From Planotetraspora kaengkrachanensis (GTDB lineage Bacteria > Actinomycetota > Actinomycetes > Streptosporangiales > Streptosporangiaceae): a DNA stretch of 64,000 bases. Every line of letters starts with the position of its first letter. Positions within the stretch are counted from its first letter, which is position 1. The position numbers and the translations under genes are program-made. The DNA is taken from NCBI RefSeq assembly GCF_016862895.1, contig NZ_BONV01000031.1:62001-126000 (forward strand), in the 5' to 3' direction. Positions 8,485 through 16,458 of the stretch are shown here, piece by piece. A model generated the notes under the pieces. It had not been told where the DNA came from and made no database searches. It saw only the letters and a list, made by a program, of their open reading frames with translations.

Positions 8485-9584
8485 CTCACGTCTGTCACCG
8501 ATTGGGCAGAGAAGGCGGGGTACTCGGGCAATGGAGCCACCGCCCAGCTTCCGGCCACCTTCCGCATCAGTAGCCGCATGGTCTCCGCGAGGGCTGGAAA
8601 ATCCTCGGCCACGCCCAACATCTCCCAGCGATGTCTCAGCAGTTGACGCATCGTCGGCACCGGTCGACGAGTCCGGTGCATCGGCCTGTCCTCCGTTAGA
8701 ACCCGTGGCAGCAGCGCGACGGTCGCGTCCACCGTCCAAACCGCCATCGCCTGCCGCACTCCGGCCCGCCACAGCGCGTCCTCAGCCAGAATCGGGTAGG
8801 CCGTCACGATCTCCGCGCGAAAAGCATGCTCGACATCCTCCGCCAGTCCCCTCGGCAGTCTGAACACGCACCAACACGTGGAGAACGGCATACGGCAGTA
8901 CGCGGCCGTCAGGAAGACCGACTGAAAACACGAGCCCTCGAAGTCGATCAGCTTCAACCCGTCGGGGGTGAGCAAATTGTTGTCCGGGCAGGTGTCGCCG
9001 GGAGTGAACGCCGAATACTCCTTTCTGACCGCCCGCCCGATCTCAGCCAGCTCTTCCGCCAACCCGTACGGCACCGGAACTTCGGCACGGTCAAGCAGTA
9101 CGAGCAGATCAGCAGCGGCCTGCTCGATCCAGGGCTCGTCCTCCCACGAGGGGACGCCCTTGTCGTAGCGCTCCCGTATCCGGGCGAGATCGGCGCGCCT
9201 GCCCACCGACTCGGCAGCCAACCGTCCAAGCCCGCGGGCCCACGCCAGCAGGCCCTTCCTGGCGGCTTCCGGATCGTCCCCGAGCAACACATCCGCCAAC
9301 GTCGGCGCCCGGCCGAGGTCAGTCATCACCAGGAGCGGCACATCGACGTCCACTCCCAGCAGTTCAGGACCCGCCAACCGCAACGAGAGCCCCGCCGCCT
9401 CGGACGCGAACGAGCGCAGTCCCTGCGGCTCCGTGGAGTACGACTTGACGATCACGCTGCCACCGGAGGCCATGTGGCAGCGAAGCACAGTGCTGCGCGG
9501 GTTGCCGCCGAGGTCGACCGGATTGAACAGCTCGCTGCCCAACAGGTCGCCTGCGGCCTGCAGGATCTGCTCCATTTCGGGCAT
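8481..9584 (-). CDS. APH-like kinase-fold protein with altered catalytic loop
   Basis: A 367-residue protein with the fold of aminoglycoside/choline kinases. SVIVKSY (43-49) holds the likely ATP-anchoring Lys47. The catalytic loop is GDTCPDNN (196-203), where the His of the usual HGD motif is replaced by Pro195, and the metal-binding motif is IDFE (213-216). Actinomycete members of this kind are generally uncharacterised. The start is ATG at 9584. Adjacent genes do not suggest a substrate. The missing His may reduce or change activity; Asp198 remains. Confidence 0.7.
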   Translation of the reverse strand: MPEMEQILQAAGDLLGSELFNPVDLGGNPRSTVLRCHMASGGSVIVKSYSTEPQGLRSFASEAAGLSLRLAGPELLGVDVDVPLLVMTDLGRAPTLADVLLGDDPEAARKGLLAWARGLGRLAAESVGRRADLARIRERYDKGVPSWEDEPWIEQAAADLLVLLDRAEVPVPYGLAEELAEIGRAVRKEYSAFTPGDTCPDNNLLTPDGLKLIDFEGSCFQSVFLTAAYCRMPFSTCWCVFRLPRGLAEDVEHAFRAEIVTAYPILAEDALWRAGVRQAMAVWTVDATVALLPRVLTEDRPMHRTRRPVPTMRQLLRHRWEMLGVAEDFPALAETMRLLMRKVAGSWAVAPLPEYPAFSAQSVTDVS

Positions 9585-9862
9585 CCTGCCACGGATCCTT
9601 CAGCGGTGGACGCGACAGCGGATGCGGGTCACCCCCGGCCGACCTTCGAGCTCCCTGACCGTCGATGCCGCAGGCAGGGACTCCCCAAGAACCCGGCACG
9701 ATCTGCCCTTGTCGGCGGACCATTGGGACTGGGGTGACAAGAGTTGGCCATGCGACGCTCGGATGCCCCCCTGCCGGGATATCAACGGGGTACCGGTTTG
9801 TCACCGAAGGTCACGATCAACCGTAATGTCCAGCCAGGCCAAGCCGTACGGGGAGAGTTGCG

Positions 9863-10741
9863 TTGCGCCGAGTCGGCCTCGTCATCACGACCATCCTGGC
9901 TGCCATGGCGGTGGCCACGACCACTGCGGCGGCCGATCCCTCCGTCGTGGTCAGCGCGGCCCACCGCGGTGCGTCGGCGTACGCGCCCGAGAACACCATC
10001 GCCGCCTTCAAACTGGCCGCAGGGCAGGGCGCGGACATGTTCGAACTCGACGTGCAGGAGACCCGGGACCACGAGTTGGTCCTCATGCACGACACGACCG
10101 TGAGCCGCACCACCGACGCGGAGACGGTCTTCCCCGGTCAGAGCCCCTGGAAGGTCGGCGACCTGACCTTCTCGCAGATCCGCCGGCTCGACGCCGGCTC
10201 GTGGTTCGGCTCGGACTTCCGGAACGAACCGGTGCCCACCCTCGGCGAAACGTTGAGCGCGATGCAGGCGAGCGGTCTCGGCCTACTGCTGGAGATCAAG
10301 GCCCCGCACCTCTACCCGGGCATCGAGGCACGAGTCGCGGACGAGCTGCGCCGCAATCCGTTGTGGCTCAGCGGGAACCGGGTCGTCGTGCAGTCGTTCG
10401 ACTGGGACTCCATGCGTGTCTTCCACGAGGAACTCCCCCAGGTGCCGATCGGCCTGCTCGGCACACCGAGGATCGAGGAGCTCGACGACCTCGCGACGTT
10501 CGCCGACGAGATCAACCCGCCGTACGCCGATGTCACCCCCTCCTACGTCAGAAGCATCCACGACGAAGGCATGCAGATCTTCACCTGGACCCTGGACGAC
10601 CCGGACGACATGCGACGAATGATCTCCTACGGCGTGGACGGCGTCATCACCAACAAGCCAGATGTGCTGAGCGACCTGGACGCCACCCCGAACCGGCGCA
10701 CCGGCCGCGGGAAGGCAGAGGACAGAGCCTCGAAGAGCTGA
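9863..10741 (+). CDS. Secreted glycerophosphodiester phosphodiesterase
   Basis: A 292-residue GDPD. A signal peptide (residues 1-24, ending TAAA before D25) exports it. The catalytic signature is AHRGASAYAPENT (33-45), followed by E61 and D63 of FELDVQ and His76 of LVLMHDTT. It would cut glycerophosphodiesters from phospholipids or teichoic-type polymers into glycerol-3-phosphate and an alcohol, usually to scavenge phosphate. The start is TTG at 9863 with GGGGAGAG seven bases upstream. It is transcribed alone. Confidence 0.9.
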   Translation: MRRVGLVITTILAAMAVATTTAAADPSVVVSAAHRGASAYAPENTIAAFKLAAGQGADMFELDVQETRDHELVLMHDTTVSRTTDAETVFPGQSPWKVGDLTFSQIRRLDAGSWFGSDFRNEPVPTLGETLSAMQASGLGLLLEIKAPHLYPGIEARVADELRRNPLWLSGNRVVVQSFDWDSMRVFHEELPQVPIGLLGTPRIEELDDLATFADEINPPYADVTPSYVRSIHDEGMQIFTWTLDDPDDMRRMISYGVDGVITNKPDVLSDLDATPNRRTGRGKAEDRASKS

Positions 10742-10818
10742 CCACCACGGCCGAAACTCCACTTCAGCGCGCGAATAACCACATGCCCTTCCAACGGCGT
10801 CGATGCGAGACTGCCTGA

Positions 10819-11469
10819 ATGTCCTCCGCGGAACTCAGCGAACCCGAGTATCTCCGCCACATCGAGCATCTGGCCCGCGAGGTGGTCGCTGCCGCGGCAG
10901 ATGAGGGCTGGCTTGCTCATGGAGACAGTTCGGCAGAACTCACGCCGCTTCAACAGGTGATCAGCCAGATCAACGATCGAATCCGCCACTACCACTTCGC
11001 CGGAGACGGGTGCATCGACGACCCTGGGCCCACGCCCAACTGCCCCCGGCGAGAGCACTCCATCCCCGGGATGATCGCCAGGCTTCCTCTTCACCGCCGC
11101 CCGCATCCCCAGACCTCTGCGAGCCGTTTCAGCAGCCGGAACTCACTTCACGAACTCCCGAGCACCGCGCAGCCTGGTCGACAGATGCCGCTGAGTCAGG
11201 CCGCAGTCCAACCGCACATCGATCGGCCCAGGCAAGTCGGTGTCGGCGCGACGGCCTGTAGACAGCCGAGTCGGATCCAATCCATCACGCTGCGCGATGA
11301 GACATCCAAGTTCATATCGACTCACCGCATCTGTCCCGGCAACGTGATGGATCCCCGCGCGATCAGAGTTCGCCAACTCCAGGAGGGCCGCTGCCAGGTC
11401 ACTCACATGCACAGGGCAGCGCACATCGTCGGTGAACAGCACCCCGCGCATGCCGTCCGTAGCCAGTGA
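10819..11469 (+). CDS. Hypothetical protein, probably real only in its first part
   Basis: An ATG at 10819 opens a 216-codon frame. The first 80 residues look like a soluble protein (LRHIEHLAREVVAAAADEGW, LTPLQQVISQINDRIRHYHF). After about residue 85 the sequence becomes Pro/Arg/Ser rich and, beyond 11143, runs antisense through the reductase gene. The likely explanation is a short gene whose stop was lost, or a truncated remnant. I do not recognise the family. Confidence 0.35.
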   Translation: MSSAELSEPEYLRHIEHLAREVVAAAADEGWLAHGDSSAELTPLQQVISQINDRIRHYHFAGDGCIDDPGPTPNCPRREHSIPGMIARLPLHRRPHPQTSASRFSSRNSLHELPSTAQPGRQMPLSQAAVQPHIDRPRQVGVGATACRQPSRIQSITLRDETSKFISTHRICPGNVMDPRAIRVRQLQEGRCQVTHMHRAAHIVGEQHPAHAVRSQ

Positions 11470-11961
11470 GTGCACCAGGCGTTCGTGAGGAGAGCCGCCG
11501 TCACCGATGATCAGCGACGTCCGTGCGATCACCGCCGCGGGATCGATGACCTGCACCGCCGTCTCCGCGGCCGCCTTGGCCGCTCCGTACGGAGAAACCG
11601 GATCGGGGACACAGTCCTCGGTATAAGTGATCGCCTTACCGGAGAAGACGGTGTCGCTGGACACATGCACCAGGCGTCCGCCTGTGCCGGAGACTGCGAC
11701 GGCCACGTGCGCGGCGCCCAGGGCCGTCGTCTCCCAGTCCGATTGCCGGTAGGCCGCGTTGATGACGACGTCAGGGCCGAACCCGCCGATCACGTCGACC
11801 ACGGCCGTACGGTCACGAAGATCAAGCGGCAGCCATTCGACTCCTGCTGCCGTGCCCGGCCGAGTCAGATAGGTCGCAGCCACGACATGGCCGTCCGACG
11901 CGGACCGCCGCACGAGTTCGTTGCCGAGGAAGCCGCTGCCGCCCACGATGAGGATCCTCAT
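11143..11961 (-). CDS. RmlD-like SDR (dTDP-4-dehydrorhamnose reductase family)
   Basis: A 272-residue extended short-chain dehydrogenase. It has the nucleotide-binding loop GGSGFLG (7-13), a catalytic Ser in VHVSSDTVFSG, and the Tyr-Lys pair in SPYGAAKAAAE. The order SSDTVFSG followed by a DPVSPYGAAK loop is the RmlD pattern. RmlD makes dTDP-L-rhamnose, but no rmlABC genes are nearby. It could instead act on another nucleotide sugar or be an SAM-synthase MAT2B-like relative. The start is ATG at 11961 and it is monocistronic. Confidence 0.8.
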   Translation of the reverse strand: MRILIVGGSGFLGNELVRRSASDGHVVAATYLTRPGTAAGVEWLPLDLRDRTAVVDVIGGFGPDVVINAAYRQSDWETTALGAAHVAVAVSGTGGRLVHVSSDTVFSGKAITYTEDCVPDPVSPYGAAKAAAETAVQVIDPAAVIARTSLIIGDGGSPHERLVHSLATDGMRGVLFTDDVRCPVHVSDLAAALLELANSDRAGIHHVAGTDAVSRYELGCLIAQRDGLDPTRLSTGRRADTDLPGPIDVRLDCGLTQRHLSTRLRGAREFVK

Positions 11962-12006
11962 GAGCTGTGACCGTAGTGGATGGCTCAGAGCCCAGACCCG
12001 CGCGGC

Positions 12007-12162
12007 TCAGCTCACCTCGCGCAAGGGGTGAAACTGGACGCTCAGCCGCATCTCCAGAGCCTCCGCGAACCGCTCCAGCATCGGGATGGTCGGCATCGTT
12101 CCCCCTGCTTCGAACCGTGCCACCGCCGGCTTCTTCAGCCCTGCTCGCTCACGATCAGTCCG
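12007..12162 (-). pseudogene. Remnant of an XRE-type HTH (antitoxin-like) gene
   Basis: In the minus frame ending at the TGA at 12007-12009, about 50 codons translate into the second half of an XRE helix-turn-helix: AGLKKPAVARFEAGGTMPTI then PMLERFAEALEMRLSVQF. This is the standard end of HigA/XRE antitoxins. No start codon or first half of the domain is found upstream; the sequence loses similarity near 12162 and the kinase gene ends at 12241. It is therefore a decayed fragment. No partner toxin gene is visible nearby. Confidence 0.6.
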
Positions 12163-12240
12163 AGGCGTGGCCCAGGGGTGATCGCGAAAGGGTGTGCGGG
12201 ATGCCGGGCATCCCTCCGCGCAAGGCCGCGGACCCGGGGA

Positions 12241-13257
12241 TCAGTCCCGGCTGGACTCGAGATAGCCGGTCAGATACGTCAACGACGCGGCGACGTCCGC
12301 ACCCGCGCCATGCGGCCGGCGCAACTCGTCGACGAAGATGGCGATGTCGGCGAGCAGCCACCACAGGGGATAGAGGGCAAGGCCGGCCGGCGTGAGGGCC
12401 CGGCCGGTGGCCCGGGTGTATCGGACCAGTACGTCGTCCACATCATCAGCCGGGGCGTCTCCGAGCATGCGGGCGAGCGCGGGGGTCAGCATCCACAGGT
12501 CCCGCTCCGGCGGAGCGATCTGCACGGTTCCCCAGTCGATGAGCCGGAGTCCGGCTGGAGTGCGCATGACGTTGCCGGGGTGCGGTTCGCCGTGGGTGAC
12601 CACCCAGGCCGCCGAAGTGTTCCGTACCTGGTCGACCCGGTGGTCGAAGTCGGCGAGCCATCGCCGGACCTGACCGCTGTGAATCGACAACAACTTGTGG
12701 GCGGGCCCGGCGTACGGCCCGCCGGCCCATTCCCGATCGAGATCCCGCAGCGCCTCCTCCAGCCCGTCCCGGCCGGGCAGCACCAGGTCGGCCCGTGGTG
12801 CGGTGGCCGCCGCGATCGTGGTCGCATCGTGCAACCGGGCCAGCAGGTCGACGACCTGGGCACGGTCCTCGGGGCGATGCGGGCCGAAGTCCCCGGTCTC
12901 ACCCCCCACCATCGGAAACACCGAGAGGGCGTACCGCGAGGTCAGCCGCCGGACCGCGGCGTCGGTCGAGGTCACGACGGGCGCGAGGACGAAGTCGAGC
13001 CTCGCCTCCCGGCGCAGGGCCAGGGCGGTCGAGAACGATCGGCCGAGTCGGTCGAACGCATCATCACGGCCGGCCTCGTCGGCGCCGAGATCGTCGACCT
13101 TGACGAACCAGGCCGTGCCACGATGATCCAGCACGGACCAGTGGAAACTGCCCGCGCCCACCGGGAGATACTCAACCGAGCGGGACTCGATTCCCCAGCC
13201 CTCCGTCAGCGCCGCCGTCAGTTCCGCCTCGGTCAACCCCGCCGGCCTGTCTCTCAT
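12241..13257 (-). CDS. APH-family phosphotransferase
   Basis: A 338-residue aminoglycoside/spectinomycin-phosphotransferase-like kinase. It has the catalytic loop VVTHGEPHPGNVM with intact His and the metal-binding LIDWGT, both placed as in APH(9)-type enzymes, plus an N-lobe WFVKVDD with the ATP-anchoring Lys. These enzymes move the gamma-phosphate of ATP to a drug or metabolite hydroxyl. Glu replaces the usual Asp of HGD, as in several family members. It is divergent from the second kinase at 13454. Actual substrate unknown. Confidence 0.8.
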   Translation of the reverse strand: MRDRPAGLTEAELTAALTEGWGIESRSVEYLPVGAGSFHWSVLDHRGTAWFVKVDDLGADEAGRDDAFDRLGRSFSTALALRREARLDFVLAPVVTSTDAAVRRLTSRYALSVFPMVGGETGDFGPHRPEDRAQVVDLLARLHDATTIAAATAPRADLVLPGRDGLEEALRDLDREWAGGPYAGPAHKLLSIHSGQVRRWLADFDHRVDQVRNTSAAWVVTHGEPHPGNVMRTPAGLRLIDWGTVQIAPPERDLWMLTPALARMLGDAPADDVDDVLVRYTRATGRALTPAGLALYPLWWLLADIAIFVDELRRPHGAGADVAASLTYLTGYLESSRD

Positions 13258-13453
13258 GCGCCGGAATTCCGCTCACTCGCTGCCTGCGGCCACTCCCCCG
13301 CACCCGCGACGATCTCCATGGCGGTCAGCGTACCCACCGGTTGCGGTGTGACATTCCCCGGCGGCGACCCCGCGCGCCCGCGTCCGAAGGCCGGGTCCGG
13401 GCGAAATCGTGTTGCGGGACGAGACCGGGATGCGGAACGCTCCCGGCGTGAAG

Positions 13454-14344
13454 ATGCACGACGACCAACTGACGGTGTCACCGGAGACGGTCCGCGCATT
13501 GGTGGACGAGCAGTTCCCCGAGTGGCGGGGCCTGCCCGTCACGGGCCTCGCCGCCCATGGGACGGTCAATGCCATCTTTCGCATCGGCGAGAGGTTCACG
13601 GCTCGGTTCCCGCTGCAACCCGGGCAGGTCGACGTGACGCGACGATGGCTCGAGTCCGAGGCGGAAGCCGCTCGCGAGCTGAGTGGTCACACGCGGTTTC
13701 CCACACCGGAGCCGGTCACGCTCGGCGAACCCGGCGCGGGATACCCACTGCCGTGGTCGGTGCAGACGTGGCTGCCCGGCGCCGTGGCCACCGACGAGGA
13801 CCCAGGCGGATCCATCGCGTTCGCGCACGACCTCGCCGATCTCATCACGGAGTTGCGTGCGATCGACACGCGTGGCCGCGTGTTCGCCGGCAGAGGACGG
13901 GGAGGCGACCTTCGTTCTCACGACGCGTGGATGGAGACCTGTTTCACGCGCAGCGAGGAGCTGCTGGACGTTCGCCGGCTTCGCCGGATGTGGCAGGACC
14001 TTCGGAGTCTGCCGCGCGAGGCGGCCGACGTGATGACCCATGGTGATCTCATCCCGGGCAACGTGCTCGTGTCCGCCGGTCGGCTGGCCGGGATCCTCGA
14101 CGTCGGCGGCTTCGGAGCGGCCGACCCCGCTCTCGATCTCGTGGGTGCCTGGCACCTGCTCGAGACCGGGCCGCGGCAGGTCCTCCGTCGGGACCTCGAT
14201 TGCGGCGACCTCGAATGGGAGCGGGGCAAGGCGTGGGCCTTCGCGCAGGCGATGGGGCTCGTCTGGTACTACCTCGAAACCAACCCGGCGATGAGCCGGA
14301 TGGGCCGGCGCACCCTGGAACGCATCGTGGCGGACGAGTCCTAG
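13454..14344 (+). CDS. APH-family phosphotransferase
   Basis: About 296 residues from the ATG at 13454 (longer starts at 13409 and 13430 exist). The order is N-lobe GTVNAIFRIG and FTARFPL, then VMTHGDLIPGNVLV with the catalytic Asp, and GILDVGGFG as the DFG-equivalent. It resembles the group of actinomycete kinases annotated as aminoglycoside phosphotransferases. Target unknown. With the divergent gene at 13257 it forms a back-to-back pair of kinases sharing about 200 bases of promoter region. Confidence 0.8.
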   Translation: MHDDQLTVSPETVRALVDEQFPEWRGLPVTGLAAHGTVNAIFRIGERFTARFPLQPGQVDVTRRWLESEAEAARELSGHTRFPTPEPVTLGEPGAGYPLPWSVQTWLPGAVATDEDPGGSIAFAHDLADLITELRAIDTRGRVFAGRGRGGDLRSHDAWMETCFTRSEELLDVRRLRRMWQDLRSLPREAADVMTHGDLIPGNVLVSAGRLAGILDVGGFGAADPALDLVGAWHLLETGPRQVLRRDLDCGDLEWERGKAWAFAQAMGLVWYYLETNPAMSRMGRRTLERIVADES

Positions 14345-14357
14345 CCGGGGGCCTGCC

Positions 14358-14879
14358 TCAGAGGTCGGCGAAGGCCGCCAGCAACGTGCGCAGCAACGCG
14401 GCCAGTTCGGTGCGCTGCCGCTCCGGCAGCCGGCTCAGCACCGCCGCCTGCTCCGCCAGGCCCGCGCCGACCGCCCCGTCGACCACTTCCCTGCCTTTCG
14501 CGGTCAGCCGCGCCCGAAGCGCCCGGCGGTCGCCAGGGTCGGGCACCCGCTGGACCAGGCCCGCACGCTCCAGCTTGTCGAGCCGGCCCGTCATGCCGCC
14601 GCTGGTGAGCATCAGCGTCGCCGACAGCCGACTGGGCGACAACGTGTACGGCTCGCCGGCACGACGCAGCGCCGCGAGCACGTCGAACTCCCCCCGGCCG
14701 ATGCCGAAACGGGCATACGACTCCTCTACCCGGTCCCCCATCTGACGGGCGATCCGGTAGATCCGGCCGAACACCTCCATCGGGAGCGTGTCCAGCTCGG
14801 GGCGCTCGACGGCCCACTGCTGGACGATCGCGTCCACCTCGTCGGCGTCGATCGGGTCTGAACCGCGCTCCTGCGCCAT
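14358..14879 (-). CDS. MarR-family transcriptional regulator
   Basis: A 173-residue winged-helix regulator. GRGEFDVLAALRRAGEPYTLSPSRLSATLMLTSGGMTGRLDKLERAGLV forms the DNA-binding domain, followed by the wing RVPDPGDRRALRARLT with the conserved D-x-R pair. The ATG at 14879 (MAQERGSD) is preferred to 14912, which would run into the operator. It is divergent from an MFS efflux gene, with inverted repeats between them, so it most likely represses both until an inducer binds. Confidence 0.9.
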   Translation of the reverse strand: MAQERGSDPIDADEVDAIVQQWAVERPELDTLPMEVFGRIYRIARQMGDRVEESYARFGIGRGEFDVLAALRRAGEPYTLSPSRLSATLMLTSGGMTGRLDKLERAGLVQRVPDPGDRRALRARLTAKGREVVDGAVGAGLAEQAAVLSRLPERQRTELAALLRTLLAAFADL

Positions 14880-14912
14880 GCGCTCAGTGTGCCATGTCCC
14901 ACAGTCGCTCAA

Positions 14913-14942
14913 TTACTTAGCACTAAGTATCTTAGTAGTAAG
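14913..14942. promoter_or_regulatory. MarR operator between regulator and MFS gene
   Basis: Bases 14915-14928 are a perfect inverted repeat, ACTTAG-CA-CTAAGT. A second, weaker pair follows at 14931-14942 (CTTA, 4 nt, TAAG). They fill the 98-bp gap between the divergent starts at 14879 and 14978, an ideal place for a repressor of both promoters. Confidence 0.7.
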
Positions 14943-14977
14943 TTAGTTAGCGGCTAATGATTTCGGGAGGAACCAGC

Positions 14978-16297
14978 ATGGTCAGGCGGAACCCTGGTGA
15001 GCTCGCCTTGGTGACGGGCATGACGATCGACGCGCTCGGCTCGGGGATGTACGTGCCCTTCTCGCTGATCTTCTTCCAGCGGGTCACCGGCCTCCCGCTC
15101 ACGGTGATCGGAGTCGTCCTGACCGTCGCCGGCCTCGCCGGCATGGCGCTCCTCCCGCTCGCCGGCGCCGCCGTCGACTGCTTCGGCGCCCGCCGGATGC
15201 AGCTGATCGGGTACGCGGTCCGCGGCCTGGGCTTCGTGGCGTACCCCTTCGCGACGTCGCTGCCGGCTTTCGCGGCCGTCGCGCTGTTCACCGCCGCCGG
15301 CGACCGCGCGTTCCCCGCCATCCAGCAGTCACTGGTGGGCGAGATCGCCACCGGCGCCGACCGCGACCGGCTCAACGCGCTGGGCCGCAGCCTGCGCAAC
15401 GCCGGCCTCGGCGCCGGTGGCCTGCTCGCGGCACTCATCGTCGGGCTGGCCGGCGACACCGGGTTCGTCATCACCGCCTGGCTCAACGCCACGAGCTTCC
15501 TCGTCGCGGCACTGATCGCACGGCGACTGCCGCGCCGGGCCCCGGCCGCCGCCGTGAACGCCGCTCCCAGTGCCGGCCCGAAGACCGCCGCCGGCTACCG
15601 TGCCGTCCTCGCCGACCTGCCGTTCCTGAGCCTCACCGGAGCGAACTTCCTGATCGCGCTCGGCTACTCGGCCCTGTCCCTGCTGCTGCCCGCGTACGCC
15701 GTCACCGTGCTGCACGCCCCGGCCGCGACGACCGGCGGACTGTTCGCCGTCAACACCGCGCTCTGCGCGCTCGGCGGGGTGCCGGTGTCCCGATGGGCCC
15801 GGCGGATCGGCCGGCGTTCTCGGATCGCGGCCACCGGCGCCGCCGTCTTCGCCCTGTCGTTCCTCGGGTTCGCACTCATCGGGATGGTCCGCCCCGGCAG
15901 CGTCGCCGTACTGGTCGTCGTGCTGGTGGGGATGATGATCCTGTACACCGCCGGCGAACTGATCCACAGTCCGGCCGCGAGCACGCTGGCGATCGAGGCC
16001 GCACCGGCCGAGCTGCGCGGCCGGTACCTGGCGTCGTACCAGTTGTCCTGGTCGCTGTCCGCCGCACTCGCCCCCTCGATCTTCACCGGCCTGCTGGCCG
16101 TCGACGGATCGCTGCCCTGGCTGTTCCTGATCGGCTCGGCGCTGACCGGCGCCGCCATCCTGCTCCGCTTCGAACGCCGCCGGGTCACGGCGGGCGGGAC
16201 CGACATCGCACCGTCCGCCGACACAGCGCGTCCGCCGACCGCCGCGACATCGGAGGGCCGGCCGTCGAAGGTCGCGCTCACTTCACCGCGCTCTTGA
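14978..16297 (+). CDS. MFS drug-efflux transporter
   Basis: About 439 residues with twelve hydrophobic segments. The short loop after segment 2 (GAAVDCFGARRMQLIGYAVRG) is the MFS motif A. It is likely a proton-driven exporter of a toxic compound, as expected for a gene paired with a MarR repressor. The ATG at 14978 has GGGAGGAA a few bases upstream. Substrate unknown. The C-terminal 40 residues are soluble and Thr/Ala rich. Confidence 0.88.
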   Translation: MVRRNPGELALVTGMTIDALGSGMYVPFSLIFFQRVTGLPLTVIGVVLTVAGLAGMALLPLAGAAVDCFGARRMQLIGYAVRGLGFVAYPFATSLPAFAAVALFTAAGDRAFPAIQQSLVGEIATGADRDRLNALGRSLRNAGLGAGGLLAALIVGLAGDTGFVITAWLNATSFLVAALIARRLPRRAPAAAVNAAPSAGPKTAAGYRAVLADLPFLSLTGANFLIALGYSALSLLLPAYAVTVLHAPAATTGGLFAVNTALCALGGVPVSRWARRIGRRSRIAATGAAVFALSFLGFALIGMVRPGSVAVLVVVLVGMMILYTAGELIHSPAASTLAIEAAPAELRGRYLASYQLSWSLSAALAPSIFTGLLAVDGSLPWLFLIGSALTGAAILLRFERRRVTAGGTDIAPSADTARPPTAATSEGRPSKVALTSPRS

Positions 16298-16458
16298 CAA
16301 TCCCCCGGCGAACCGTGAAGCGGGCACGTAGCGCAAAGGGGTGTCATCAGCCGACAAATACCCGTATGGATCCTGACCTGCGCCGTCAAGTGGGTGTAAG
16401 GATTCCTGTCCGACTCTATGGCGACTCTCCATCGTGGAGATCAACGCCAAGGGGGATC

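Noticed and set aside
9600-9785. 61-codon minus-strand frame upstream of the APH-like gene
   Set aside because: No ribosome site and no similarity; it could be a remnant, but the evidence is too thin.
9795-9820. PhoP-box-like direct repeats before the glycerophosphodiesterase
   Set aside because: GTCAC occurs at 9800 and 9810, ten bases apart, whereas PhoP boxes in actinomycetes use 11-base spacing with a GTTCAYY core. Too weak to call.
11980-14046. Very long plus-strand frame opposite the XRE remnant and two kinase genes
   Set aside because: It is antisense or out of frame to proteins with clear motifs and consists of Arg/Pro-rich sequence, as expected for shadow frames in high-GC DNA. The same holds for the long frames near 18583, 33001 and 34177.
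16366-16458. Upstream ATG at 16366 as the start of the first orphan kinase
   Set aside because: It adds about 31 residues without a hydrophobic or conserved segment, and the ATG at 16459 has a much better ribosome site.
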